Assembly (NCBI GenBank): GCA_963517805.1
Contig: CAUQHD010000011.1
Span: forward strand, 1 to 18,755
DNA: 18,755 nucleotides
Direction of reading: 5' to 3'
Source: JABCPE02 sp963517805
Lineage (GTDB): Bacteria > Bacteroidota > Bacteroidia > Flavobacteriales > Weeksellaceae
Part shown: in pieces, positions 6,433 to 14,073 of the stretch
Layout: each line of letters starts with the position of its first letter
Numbering within the stretch: the stretch's first letter is position 1
Translations under genes and position numbers: made by a program
The notes under the pieces: model-generated
What the model was told of the DNA's origin: nothing
Databases searched by the model: none
What the model saw: the letters and a program-made list of their open reading frames with translations, nothing else

Positions 6433-8034
6433 TTATATCTTATTCTCCCTAAACTCACTAATAAAATGCAGTTTTACATTTGGGAATTTCTCCTGTGTCA
6501 TCGTGATAGTGAATGCAGAATCCGCTAAAAATACCAGTTGATTATATTTATCTCTCGCTAAAAAGCGCTGTTTCAGCCTTGCAAATTCTTTGAACTCTTC
6601 GGATTTTTCATCAGCCTCTACCCAACACGCTTTGTGAATAGAAATCGGCTCGTAGGTGCATTTAGCACCATACTCGTGCTCCAGTCTGTATTGGATAACT
6701 TCGTATTGCAGTGCTCCCACCGTTCCGATAATCTTTCTTCCGTTCATCTCCAGTGTGAAAAGCTGTGCTACACCCTCGTCCATCAGCTGGTCTATACCTT
6801 TGGCAAGTTGTTTCGCTTTGAGCGGGTCATCATTGTTAATGAAACGGAAATGCTCAGGAGAGAAACTCGGAATTCCTTTAAAGTTCAGCTTTTCCCCAGC
6901 CGTGAGCGTGTCCCCGATACGGAAATTTCCTGTATCATGCAGCCCGACAATATCCCCAGGGAAAGACTCATCTACTACTTCCTTTTTATCCGCAAAGAAA
7001 GCATTCGGAGAAGAGAATTTCATTTTCTTGTTTTCCCTTACGAGCAGGTAATTTTCGTTTCTTTTGAACACACCAGAAACGATTTTCACAAAGGCAAGCC
7101 TATCGCGGTGTTTCGGGTCCATATTGGCATGAATTTTAAACACAAAACCTGTGAAATTTTGTTCCTCTGGCTTCACGATTCTGCTGTCTGCTTGTTTTGG
7201 CTGAGGATTTGGAGCAATGTCAATGAAAGCATCCAGCAGTTCCCTCACTCCAAAGTTATTCAATGCCGAACCAAAGAACACAGGCTGCTGCGTTCCTGCC
7301 ATGTAATCTTCCCTGCTGAATTTAGGATAAACGGATTCCACCAGCTCCAGCTCATCTCTCAGAGTATTGGCCGCCTTTTCGCCTACGGCTTCATCTATCG
7401 CAGTATCGTTAATATCATTAAAGGTAATGCTCTCCCCTACTTTTTGTTTCTTTTCTTCTAAAAACAGCTGGATATTATTCTCCCAGATGTTATAAATCCC
7501 CTGAAAATCAGCCCCCATACCGATAGGCAGCGAAAGCGGAACCACAGAAAGCCCAAGTTTCTGCTCCACCTCATCCAGCAGGTCAAAAGCATCTTTCCCC
7601 TCTCTGTCCAGCTTATTGATGAAAACTATCATCGGGATGTTTCTCATACGGCACACCTGCACGAGTTTTTCGGTCTGCTCTTCCACCCCTTTTGCGACAT
7701 CTATCACCACGATTACAGAGTCCACGGCAGTAAGCGTTCGGTAGGTATCTTCCGCAAAATCCTTATGCCCAGGAGTATCCAGGATGTTGATTTTATGACC
7801 TTTATAGTTAAAAGCCAAAACGGAAGTCGCCACGGAAATCCCTCTCTGGCGCTCTATTTCCATAAAGTCAGAAGTTGCGCCTTTCTTTATTTTATTAGAT
7901 TTCACCGCTCCAGCCTCCTGAATAGCCCCTCCGAAGAGAAGGAGTTTCTCGGTAAGCGTGGTTTTCCCAGCATCTGGGTGGGAAATAATCCCAAAAGTTT
8001 TTCTTTTCTGTATTTCTTGAATTAAGTCTGACAT
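6433..8034 (-). CDS. prfC: Peptide chain release factor 3 (RF3)
   Basis: Translational GTPase that removes RF1 or RF2 from the ribosome after peptide release. The G domain has HPDAGKTT (19-26), the switch I words RQRGISVATSV (62-72), DTPGHKDF (86-93) and NKLDREGKD (from 140). The RF3-specific C-terminal part is present, with GALQYEVIQYRLEHEYGAKC and RFLARDKYNQLVFLAD. 533 aa is the usual length, and the alternation of DAGKTT and IEIERQRG-type words separates it from EF-G and LepA. Start ATG at 8034 gives the standard MSDLIQEIQKRKTFGIISHP opening. Its promoter is unclear (CATTTTTG near 8056 misses the consensus by one base). A membrane/GAF-like gene follows after 16 bp and may be cotranscribed. 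Confidence 0.97.
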   Translation of the reverse strand: MSDLIQEIQKRKTFGIISHPDAGKTTLTEKLLLFGGAIQEAGAVKSNKIKKGATSDFMEIERQRGISVATSVLAFNYKGHKINILDTPGHKDFAEDTYRTLTAVDSVIVVIDVAKGVEEQTEKLVQVCRMRNIPMIVFINKLDREGKDAFDLLDEVEQKLGLSVVPLSLPIGMGADFQGIYNIWENNIQLFLEEKKQKVGESITFNDINDTAIDEAVGEKAANTLRDELELVESVYPKFSREDYMAGTQQPVFFGSALNNFGVRELLDAFIDIAPNPQPKQADSRIVKPEEQNFTGFVFKIHANMDPKHRDRLAFVKIVSGVFKRNENYLLVRENKKMKFSSPNAFFADKKEVVDESFPGDIVGLHDTGNFRIGDTLTAGEKLNFKGIPSFSPEHFRFINNDDPLKAKQLAKGIDQLMDEGVAQLFTLEMNGRKIIGTVGALQYEVIQYRLEHEYGAKCTYEPISIHKACWVEADEKSEEFKEFARLKQRFLARDKYNQLVFLADSAFTITMTQEKFPNVKLHFISEFRENKI

Positions 8035-8109
8035 ATCTATTTTTAAAATATCTGCAAAAATGGTGATTTTTAATGAAAATATTTACTTTTACTGTCAAAA
8101 AAATTGATG

Positions 8110-8150
8110 AAAAACAAAAACCAGCAGATATCTATGATACCCGCTGGTTT
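8110..8150 (-). terminator. Terminator of the lipocalin-like lipoprotein gene
   Basis: On the minus strand AAACCAGC (8150-8143) pairs with GCTGGTTT (8125-8118). The 17-base loop contains an inner TATC-ATA-GATA stem, and the transcript then runs into TTTTTGTTTT. It lies 15 bp past the lipoprotein stop and separates that gene from prfC. Confidence 0.8.
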
Positions 8151-8164
8151 GGTGTTTTAGTGGA

Positions 8165-8614
8165 TTATTGTTTGATGAAAGTTAGCCTTGTTGTATCTGT
8201 TTGGTTAATTTGCACCAAGGTATTTCCCTCTATTTTTTGTGTAAGTATAATTTCCTGCCCATAACTTGTCTTTTGAATTATTTTTCCTTCTTTTAATTCA
8301 TAAGAACCTTCAAGAGCTGGACTGCTGCCTGGATCTCCTGGAGCTTGATTAATATAATATTTGAATGTTTTATCTGCTCCATAAACTCTATAAAGAACCT
8401 GAAGAAGCGCCTCCTTATATACTCCATCTGTATCTTTCTGCTCATTTTTTACAAGTTTCCAAGTTCCTACAATAGCCTTCTCAACGGGAACAGGTACTTC
8501 CACTTGTTCATCATCATTACTTCTGCTGCATGAAGTAAGTGAAGTTCCTGCTAAAGCCATCACTCCTACTGCAAGGATAGGAAACATTCCTCTAAATAAA
8601 TTGCTTTTTTTCAT
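8165..8614 (-). CDS. Small lipoprotein, lipocalin-like (VGTWKL) domain
   Basis: 149 residues from the ATG at 8614. An upstream in-frame ATG at 8650 would add 12 residues before a normal MKK lipoprotein signal, so I reject it. The signal has a hydrophobic core (PILAVGVMALAG) and a lipobox LTSC with lipidated Cys29. Directly after it, SRSNDDEQ has the acidic cluster that in Flavobacteriia favours export to the cell surface. The body has IVGTWKLVKNEQKD, then strands ending GNTLVQINQTDTTRLTFIK, the pattern of lipocalin-like/DUF4488-type small beta-barrel lipoproteins. Ligand and role are unknown. It has its own promoter (8707-8739) and terminator, so it is monocistronic. The lipoprotein call is strong and the fold call moderate. 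Confidence 0.8.
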   Translation of the reverse strand: MKKSNLFRGMFPILAVGVMALAGTSLTSCSRSNDDEQVEVPVPVEKAIVGTWKLVKNEQKDTDGVYKEALLQVLYRVYGADKTFKYYINQAPGDPGSSPALEGSYELKEGKIIQKTSYGQEIILTQKIEGNTLVQINQTDTTRLTFIKQ

Positions 8615-8706
8615 AATTTTTTGAATTTTATGTTTCCTCTGTATAAACATTGGAAACGGTTAATAAATAATTAAGATCTGTTTGTTAGTTATCCTTTTTT
8701 CCACTA

Positions 8707-8739
8707 CAAATTTACGAACCAATAAGAGAAAAAAACAAA
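8707..8739 (-). promoter_or_regulatory. Promoter of the lipocalin-like lipoprotein gene
   Basis: On the minus strand TTTG (8739-8736), 21 bp, then TAAATTTG (8714-8707): both halves of the Bacteroidota sigma-A consensus at normal spacing. It predicts a start of transcription near 8700 and a leader of about 85 bases before the ATG at 8614, which itself supports ATG 8614 or 8650. Confidence 0.65.
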
Positions 8740-8780
8740 GCTATACTACTGATATTTATTAGGGTTTTGTAAAATTTTAA

Positions 8781-8815
8781 CCAAACAAAAACCAATGCTT
8801 TAAAACATCGGTTTT
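8781..8815 (-). terminator. Terminator after punA
   Basis: On the minus strand AAAACCGATG (8815-8806) pairs with CATTGGTTTT (8797-8788) with one internal mismatch and an 8-base loop, then runs into TTTTTGTTTGG. It ends the lpxK-punA unit about 48 bp after the punA stop. Confidence 0.75.
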
Positions 8816-8863
8816 GCTTTTATGTGTTGTTTTCTTTTGGTTAAAAGAAATTTTAAATATTCT

Positions 8864-9676
8864 TTAGTATTCTTTTACCAATCCTTTCACGATTTTGATA
8901 ACGCTTGGCATCGCTGTATCAGCAGCTTTCAGCACCTCTTCGTGTGAAACTGCAAAGGCAATCTCTGGCCCACCCAAATCAGTGATGATGGAAATACAGA
9001 AACAGTCCATTCCCATATGTTTAGCCACGATAACCTCTGGCACAGTGCTCATTCCTACGGCATCTCCACCGATGTAACGAACCAATCCATACTCCGCTGG
9101 CGTCTCAAAAGTAGGCCCCTGTAATGCTACATACACTCCTTTGTGAACTTTTATGCTGTTTCGCTCCGCTACCTGCTCCGCTACTTCTATCATTTTTCTG
9201 TTATACGGCTCAGACATATCCACGAATCTCGGCCCTAATTCATCTATATTTTTCCCACGAAGCGGATGTTCTGGCATCATGTTGATATGGTCTTTCACTA
9301 TCATAATATCTGCCACTCGGAAGTTAGGATTTACTCCTCCAGAAGCATTAGAAAGAATTAAATTTTTAATTCCTAAAAGATGGAAAACACGAAAAGGAAA
9401 AGTCACCTTGTCCATAGTGTGTCCTTCGTAGTAGTGGAATCTACCGCTCATCATCAGCACTTTTTTGCCTTCCAGCATTCCGTAGATTAGTTTCCCGCCG
9501 TGCCCTACTACAGTAGTCTGTGGGAAATTAGGAATGTCCTTATACTCAAAAACATGGATAGGCTCCACCTCGTCTTTTAGTTTTCCTAAACCTGAACCCA
9601 AAACGATAGCAAAATCTGGTGTATCCTTAATAACTTCTTTAATGAAACTCGCGGTTTCCTTGATTTTCTCTAACAT
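8864..9676 (-). CDS. punA: Purine nucleoside phosphorylase, trimeric type
   Basis: Phosphorolysis of purine (deoxy)nucleosides to free base and (deoxy)ribose-1-phosphate, in purine salvage in the cytoplasm. Family I motifs are in order: VLGSGLGKL with phosphate-binding Ser28, VVGHGGKL, SGRFHYYEGH (79-86), NASGG (110-114), LQGPTFETPAEY with base-binding Glu191, and AVGMSTVPEVIVAKHMG with Met209. 270 aa is usual. The base-contacting segment reads ITDLGG, with Asp233 where many trimeric enzymes have Asn (see findings). The start at 9676 lies inside the last 38 bases of lpxK, and no later Met could replace it because the phosphate loop follows by residue 28, so the genes truly overlap and are cotranscribed. 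Confidence 0.93.
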   Translation of the reverse strand: MLEKIKETASFIKEVIKDTPDFAIVLGSGLGKLKDEVEPIHVFEYKDIPNFPQTTVVGHGGKLIYGMLEGKKVLMMSGRFHYYEGHTMDKVTFPFRVFHLLGIKNLILSNASGGVNPNFRVADIMIVKDHINMMPEHPLRGKNIDELGPRFVDMSEPYNRKMIEVAEQVAERNSIKVHKGVYVALQGPTFETPAEYGLVRYIGGDAVGMSTVPEVIVAKHMGMDCFCISIITDLGGPEIAFAVSHEEVLKAADTAMPSVIKIVKGLVKEY

Positions 9677-10685
9677 AATTTAATATTATCTGATTAAACT
9701 CTTCTTTATTATTTATCTCTACATTGATAGGCCAGTAGAACAATTTGTTTTTCAAAAACTCATATCCCATCAGTCTTACATAGTCTTTTTCTGTGGTAAG
9801 AATAAGGCGCTGCTCCCCCATCTGGCTGTATTCTTTGGCAATATTCCGAATATCCTCAGTAGTAAAAGAATGATGGTCTCTGTATTTAAGGTGTTTTATT
9901 CTATCGGTGTATTTGGATAGTTCCTTTACCACGAGGGCTGGATTGGCAATCCCTGTTATCAACAGCACTTCGTAGCGGCTAAGCTCCTCCACAGGGATAG
10001 ATTCTGTATTTGAGAATATATTTTCGGCATAAGCTATAGAGGAAAAAAATACTTTCTGATGTTTCATGGGTTTTATCCTTGAAAGATAATACTGCTTTTT
10101 CTCTACGGAAAGGGACTCGGGACATTTGGTAACCATGATGATATCCGCCCGTCTTACTCCTGCCCTAGACTCTCTGAGATTCCCCGCAGGAAGGACAAAG
10201 TCTTTGAAATATGGGTCGTTATAATCCGTCAGCAGAATATTAAACCCAGCCTGTATCGCCCTGTGCTGGTAGCTGTCATCCAAGATAAGCACCCCCAAGT
10301 CCATATCTTCTATCAGTTTTCTAGCTCCTGCAACCCTATTTTCGCAAACCCCTATCACCAGCCTGTTCTTAAATCTTTGGAAAAGCTGCATTGCCTCATC
10401 TCCTACCATATTATAATTACTATCGTAATTTACCACATAGTAGCCTGTAGTCTTCCTGCCATAGCCGCGCGAAAGCACTCCTGTGCGGTAATCTGGGGCA
10501 AACAGCCCTGCCAGATACATCACCATGGGAGACTTTCCGGAACCGCCCACCGAAAGATTACCCACACCGATGACAGGTATATTAAATTTCGTAGATTTCA
10601 GGATTCCCAAAGCATACATTTGATTCCTCACAGCGGTAACCATACTATACACCAGAGAAAAAGGATAGAGATACCATCTTTTCAT
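9639..10685 (-). CDS. lpxK: Tetraacyldisaccharide 4'-kinase
   Basis: Phosphorylates the 4' position of the tetraacyl disaccharide to make lipid IVA, a late step of lipid A synthesis, at the inner membrane. Visible: an N-terminal hydrophobic/amphipathic helix (about 6-27), P-loop GNLSVGGSGKSP (42-53), LSRGYGRKTTGY, VGDEAMQL, LDDSYQHRAIQAGFNILLTD, LPAGNLRES, and the C-terminal HHSFTTEDI and LTTEKDYVRL. I start at ATG 10685 (MKRWYLYPFS). An in-frame TTG at 10694 would lie inside the predicted -7 element and add only three residues. It shares 38 bp at its 3' end with punA. The lipoprotein gene at 10766 is divergent, and the leader of lpxK, if the TATTTTTG is its promoter, is very short. Confidence 0.93.
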   Translation of the reverse strand: MKRWYLYPFSLVYSMVTAVRNQMYALGILKSTKFNIPVIGVGNLSVGGSGKSPMVMYLAGLFAPDYRTGVLSRGYGRKTTGYYVVNYDSNYNMVGDEAMQLFQRFKNRLVIGVCENRVAGARKLIEDMDLGVLILDDSYQHRAIQAGFNILLTDYNDPYFKDFVLPAGNLRESRAGVRRADIIMVTKCPESLSVEKKQYYLSRIKPMKHQKVFFSSIAYAENIFSNTESIPVEELSRYEVLLITGIANPALVVKELSKYTDRIKHLKYRDHHSFTTEDIRNIAKEYSQMGEQRLILTTEKDYVRLMGYEFLKNKLFYWPINVEINNKEEFNQIILNYVRENQGNREFH

Positions 10686-10691
10686 AGGGAG

Positions 10692-10699
10692 CAAAAATA
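10692..10699 (-). promoter_or_regulatory. Predicted -7 element of lpxK
   Basis: TATTTTTG on the minus strand matches TAnnTTTG exactly, 6 bp before the lpxK ATG. No TTG lies at the right distance upstream. If used, the mRNA would be almost leaderless. Confidence 0.3.
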
Positions 10700-10740
10700 A
10701 GGATTTTTTCTATCATTTATTAACTATCGCCAATTTTTCG

Positions 10741-10748
10741 TACTTTCG
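10741..10748 (+). promoter_or_regulatory. Predicted -7 element of the 10766 lipoprotein gene
   Basis: TACTTTCG differs from TAnnTTTG at one position and the longer word TACTTTCGC recurs before queG on the other strand. It predicts a leader of about 12 bases. I see no clear -33 TTG. Confidence 0.35.
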
Positions 10749-10765
10749 CGCCAAAATTTTATCAA

Positions 10766-11875
10766 ATGAATAGAAAATTAATCCCATTCCTATTGATAGC
10801 AGGAACATTATTAACCAATTGTGGTGGTAGCAGAGATGAAGATGTAATCAATCCTAACACACCTGGAAATACACAACCATCCAACCCTACAACGCCATCT
10901 ACACCTACCAATGAAAAACCTAGCGATGAGCAAATAGGAAGAAGAACATACGCACAAGAATGGAAAGCTGGTGTGGATTATCTTAGCACTATTGACATTG
11001 CAGATCTTTACAACAATCCTGCTAATATAAGTGCAGCACTGAAAAATTCTGTAAAATTCGCAACCCTTACAACTGACCAAAAATACTACACTCTGAAAGA
11101 TGATGATTTGAGTTATTTATCTATTGAAGATATTACATACGATAAACAATATATCTCTTTCTACACTAAGTATAAAGGCATCAAAAGTTCTACAAAAAGT
11201 ACATTAAAATTTGATGCTAGAGACTTTTACAACAAACAATTCACCACTGATAACGGCTATGTATCCTCTAAATACATGCGTGGGCTCTACGAATCCTTAC
11301 CGATAGGGATAGGAAGTCTATTTAGCTACGATAGTCAAAGATATCAAATAGATTATGTTGCCGACACAAAGGATAGAAGCGATAACAACAACTCCCTAAG
11401 TCTAAGCATAAAAATAACTGACAAGAAAATATTAGACAGTTCTAAAAACACTTTTGAAATTCATAAAAATGTTGAAGGTTTCAAAACACTGAAAAACCTT
11501 GCTGATAATTTGGCAATTGGGCACAATTTTGATTTTAGAGATAAGGTAAAAACTGTAATAAAATCCCATCCTAATAAAACGGATTTAACTCCATATTTAA
11601 ATAATTTCTTTCAGAATAATTGGCATAAACTTATTTCCATATCTCTAAAATCAGACCATAGCAAAGAGTTATCTATAGATGGTCAAAGTGCATTATACAG
11701 AACTATTTCAGGACAGAGTGTTGGGTATATTGATATTTATTTGACACAGCCTAGATTTGTTCTTACTTCTGCTGTTATAGATGGAAGAAATCTAGTTGCA
11801 AAAGTAAAATTCCAAGATGCTAACGATGTTGTAATAGATAAAGAATACACCGTTATGGTTCCTAATGTTAAGTAA
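10766..11875 (+). CDS. Lipoprotein of unknown function
   Basis: 369 residues with a lipoprotein signal MNRKLIPFLLIAGTLLTNC, lipobox LTNC, lipidated Cys19. The next residues GGSRDEDV carry acidic residues that fit the flavobacterial surface-export signal, less well than in the 8165 protein. A low-complexity Pro/Thr/Asn linker (about 30-55) lifts the domain off the membrane. The globular remainder (about 60-369) is rich in Lys, Ser, Thr, Asn and Tyr with no Cys after the signal and no motif I recognise; a Tyr/Phe-rich C-terminal end (SVGYIDIYLTQPRF, EYTVMVPNVK) suggests beta structure. It is convergent with the RNase G gene across a bidirectional terminator and divergent from lpxK, so it is monocistronic. 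Recent paralogue or surface antigen is possible but unsupported. Confidence 0.75.
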   Translation: MNRKLIPFLLIAGTLLTNCGGSRDEDVINPNTPGNTQPSNPTTPSTPTNEKPSDEQIGRRTYAQEWKAGVDYLSTIDIADLYNNPANISAALKNSVKFATLTTDQKYYTLKDDDLSYLSIEDITYDKQYISFYTKYKGIKSSTKSTLKFDARDFYNKQFTTDNGYVSSKYMRGLYESLPIGIGSLFSYDSQRYQIDYVADTKDRSDNNNSLSLSIKITDKKILDSSKNTFEIHKNVEGFKTLKNLADNLAIGHNFDFRDKVKTVIKSHPNKTDLTPYLNNFFQNNWHKLISISLKSDHSKELSIDGQSALYRTISGQSVGYIDIYLTQPRFVLTSAVIDGRNLVAKVKFQDANDVVIDKEYTVMVPNVK

Positions 11876-11892
11876 TTCTAATAGTAGTATAT

Positions 11893-11930
11893 AAAAAAGC
11901 AACCCGAATTTGGATTGCTTTTTTATTTTT
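11893..11930. terminator. Bidirectional terminator between the lipoprotein gene and rng
   Basis: AAAAAAGCAA (11893-11902) pairs perfectly with TTGCTTTTTT (11915-11924) around a 12-base loop that can add two inner pairs. The T-run continues to 11930 on the plus strand and A-rich DNA flanks the other side, so it can stop both converging transcripts. Confidence 0.85.
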
Positions 11931-13489
11931 TAATAAGAATGATTCATCAGTTCTTCTTTATCGCTGTTATAGAGCCTATATTCTAAATATTTAAAAGAGT
12001 CTCTCGCGATGATGGTTACCCATTTTCTATACTTAAAGAACCATTTCATCCTTATGCTGCTGAAAAAGCCTTTGGTAAGATATGCCTCCACGAAAGGATG
12101 CACATGCAGATAAAGTCTGCCTTTTTCGTGTGTCAGATAGTTTCTTATTGCTTCTTCCATTCGCTCTACCACCACGATAGGAGCACTTATTTCGCCTATT
12201 TCATTAGGATTTTCTTCTGTGGTATCTATGACTTTTTCTGGTCTTACGCGCTGACGGGTAATTTGTATTAGCCCAAATTTACTCGGAGGAAGGATTTTAT
12301 GGCGGGCTTTATCCCTCTTCATTTCTTCTTTGAGATGGTCATAAAGCTCTCTGCGGTGGTCTGTATTACTCATATCTATAAAATCTACCACGATGATTCC
12401 GCCCATATCTCTCAATCTGAGTTGGCGGGCAATTTCAGTAGCTGCGATTTTATTAACATTAAGTGCATGGCTCTTATTCCCCTGTCCCACAGATAGATTG
12501 TTCCCAGAATTTACATCTATCACATGCAGAGCCTCTGTATGCTCTATCACGAGATAAGCCCCCTTAGAGCTGGGAATGTTCACATGTTTCCCAAAAGACT
12601 GTTTCAGTTGCTTCTCTACATTGTAGTATTCTAGAAGCGGTATATGAGAGTCATAAAACTGAACGATATTTTTACTTTCGGGAGAGATGACCTCCAAATA
12701 GTTTTTCATATCATTCACCATCTGCTTATCATCACAGATAATGCTTACAAAATCTTGATTGAAATTATCCCTCAAAATAGCAGAAGCCCTATCCTCTTCA
12801 CTTAATACTTTGGACGGAATTTTATTTTTCTGAATGTTCTCAAAGCAGATATTCCATTTCTCTACGAGCTGGTTCATATCATTATGAAGCTCTGCCACTT
12901 TCTTGCCTTCTGCTACCGTTCTGATAATAACTCCAAAACCCTCCGGTCTAATGCTTTCTACCAATGTTTTAAGCCTTGTTTTCTCTTGGGAATCTTTTAT
13001 TTTTTTTGAAACCGATATTTTTTGGTCAAAAGGAATAAGCACCATATACCTACCCGTAAGAGAAATCTGTGTGGTAACCCTAGGTCCTTTAGTAGAAATA
13101 GGTTCCTTAGTGATTTGGAGAAGAACCTCATCGCCTACCGAAAGCACCTTATCAATCGTTCCATGCTTATCTATTTCTTCCTCTATTGGAAAAGCCTTGA
13201 GACTGGGACTCTGCATTCTCTTACTCCGAATAGCTTTTAAAAGGTTCTGGTAAGTCCTAAACTCAGGCCCCAAATCCTGATAATGCAGAAAAGCATCTTT
13301 CTCGTGCCCTATATTTACAAAGGCTGCATTCAGGTTTGGTGCTAATTTTTTAATCTTTCCTACAAATAAATCTCCCACAGCAAAATCGCTGCCTTGCTCC
13401 TCCACATGCAGCTCAAAAAGCCGCCCGTCTTCTATAAGAGCAATTTTAGAAGCCATATCTTCATGTGATATTATTAATTCTTTCTTCAT
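11930..13489 (-). CDS. rng: Ribonuclease G/E family endoribonuclease
   Basis: Endonuclease for rRNA 5'-end maturation and mRNA turnover. The S1-like RNA-binding domain spans about 36-150 (GDLFVGKIKKLAPNLNAAFVNIG, then GDEVLLQITKEPISTKGPRVTTQISLTGRYMVLIP). The catalytic DNase I-like part has HVIDVNSGNN with Asp325 and GGIIVVDFIDM with Asp369, equivalent to the two metal-binding Asp of E. coli RNase E. FGLIQITRQRVRPE follows. The protein has only two Cys (215 and 252), so the CPxC zinc-link of the E. coli enzymes is missing (see findings). At 519 aa it is G-type, without the long RNase E scaffold tail. ATG 13489 gives MKKELIISHED, normal for the group. It follows a bS22-like gene after 135 bp that hold a hairpin. 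Confidence 0.93.
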   Translation of the reverse strand: MKKELIISHEDMASKIALIEDGRLFELHVEEQGSDFAVGDLFVGKIKKLAPNLNAAFVNIGHEKDAFLHYQDLGPEFRTYQNLLKAIRSKRMQSPSLKAFPIEEEIDKHGTIDKVLSVGDEVLLQITKEPISTKGPRVTTQISLTGRYMVLIPFDQKISVSKKIKDSQEKTRLKTLVESIRPEGFGVIIRTVAEGKKVAELHNDMNQLVEKWNICFENIQKNKIPSKVLSEEDRASAILRDNFNQDFVSIICDDKQMVNDMKNYLEVISPESKNIVQFYDSHIPLLEYYNVEKQLKQSFGKHVNIPSSKGAYLVIEHTEALHVIDVNSGNNLSVGQGNKSHALNVNKIAATEIARQLRLRDMGGIIVVDFIDMSNTDHRRELYDHLKEEMKRDKARHKILPPSKFGLIQITRQRVRPEKVIDTTEENPNEIGEISAPIVVVERMEEAIRNYLTHEKGRLYLHVHPFVEAYLTKGFFSSIRMKWFFKYRKWVTIIARDSFKYLEYRLYNSDKEELMNHSY

Positions 13490-13538
13490 TTTCTTTGGCT
13501 TTCTATTTATTTTTCTTGTTTATAATAATATTCTACTA

Positions 13539-13591
13539 TAAATAAAACAAAATATAGCTGGCTGCTTCAAAAATAAAAACACCAACTATAT
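13539..13591 (-). terminator. Hairpin with T-rich run between the bS22-like gene and rng
   Basis: On the minus strand ATATAGTTGG (13591-13582) pairs with CCAGCTATAT (13561-13552) as a 10-bp stem with one T-G wobble and a 20-base loop, then runs into TTTTGTTTTATTT. The loop is long and rich in T, and a TATTTTTG (13575-13568) lies in it. It may terminate the HU/bS22-like transcript or act as an attenuator before rng. Confidence 0.5.
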
Positions 13592-13624
13592 TTATATACT
13601 TTCGATTTCTAAACAACTCAGAAA

Positions 13625-13717
13625 TTATTTTTTCTTTTTGTGTCTGTTTAGTCTTCTTCTTTTCTTTCTCTTGTGGGTTGCCACCTTATGTCTTTTTCTT
13701 TTTTTTCCGCTTGGCAT
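13625..13717 (-). CDS. 30-residue basic ribosomal protein, mS38/bS22-like (AURKAIP1/COX24)
   Basis: An ATG at 13717 opens 30 codons ending in TAA: MPSGKKRKRHKVATHKRKKR and then RRLNRHKKKK. It has 21 Lys or Arg residues, two thirds of the protein. The pattern KKRKRHKVxTHKRKKR is that of the AURKAIP1/COX24 domain, the C-terminal part of mitochondrial mS38, whose bacterial counterpart bS22 binds the small ribosomal subunit in mycobacteria. Short proteins of this kind are common in Bacteroidota. It sits between HU (37 bp upstream) and rng, a placement I recall for Flavobacteriia. It is too short for default gene callers. Function in the 30S subunit is inferred from the family; there is no direct evidence here. 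Confidence 0.85.
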   Translation of the reverse strand: MPSGKKRKRHKVATHKRKKRRRLNRHKKKK

Positions 13718-13754
13718 AGTCTAAATGTTTTATATTTCGTTATTACTCAGTGAA

Positions 13755-14045
13755 TTATTTTATCTTTACTCTTGTTTTAACCTTATCTACAAATGTTTTA
13801 GAAGGTTTAAACGCTGGGATATTGTGTGCAGGAATCTGGATAGATGTATTTTTAGAAATATTTCTACCTGTTTTCGCTGCTCTTGCCTTAATAATGAAAG
13901 ACCCGAAACCTCTTAGATACACATTTTCGCCTTTATACATAGTAGCTCTTATTTCCTGCATAAATGCTTCTACTATTCTTTGTGTTTCATTTTTTTCTGT
14001 TCCTAGCTTACTTGCAATTGCATTTACTAACTCTGCTTTTGTCAT
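13755..14045 (-). CDS. HU/IHF family DNA-binding protein
   Basis: Small nucleoid protein of 96 residues, a normal HU length. It has MTKAELVNAIASKLG, the helical dimer part, then NVYLRGFGSFIIKARAAKTGRN and the beta-arm region ending IPAHNIPAFKPSKTF. Arm residues RNISKNTSIQIPAHN replace the usual RNPxTGE, so it is HU-like but not the closest match to E. coli HU. I start at ATG 14045; the longer frame to 14135 runs through the promoter and into mutY and adds a non-HU, Cys-rich end. It leads the series HU, bS22-like, rng on the minus strand. The gene name (hup or similar) cannot be fixed from this copy alone, as these genomes carry several. Confidence 0.9.
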   Translation of the reverse strand: MTKAELVNAIASKLGTEKNETQRIVEAFMQEIRATMYKGENVYLRGFGSFIIKARAAKTGRNISKNTSIQIPAHNIPAFKPSKTFVDKVKTRVKIK

Positions 14046-14068
14046 TTCCTTTTTTGTTTTTATTTTTG
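14037..14068 (+). promoter_or_regulatory. Promoter of mutY
   Basis: TTG (14039-14041, preceded by TT) and TATTTTTG (14061-14068) are 19 bp apart, a full Bacteroidota promoter match. The -33 half lies inside the first codons of the divergent HU gene. Transcription would start near 14074, giving a leader of about 16 bases before TTG 14091. Confidence 0.6.
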
Positions 14069-14073
14069 GTGTG

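Noticed and set aside
6634..7461. 275-aa open frame on the plus strand
   Set aside because: It is antisense to intact prfC and shows no protein-like pattern.
8615..8650. Start of the lipocalin-like lipoprotein at ATG 8650
   Set aside because: It would put 12 mostly polar and basic residues before a normal MKK lipoprotein signal.
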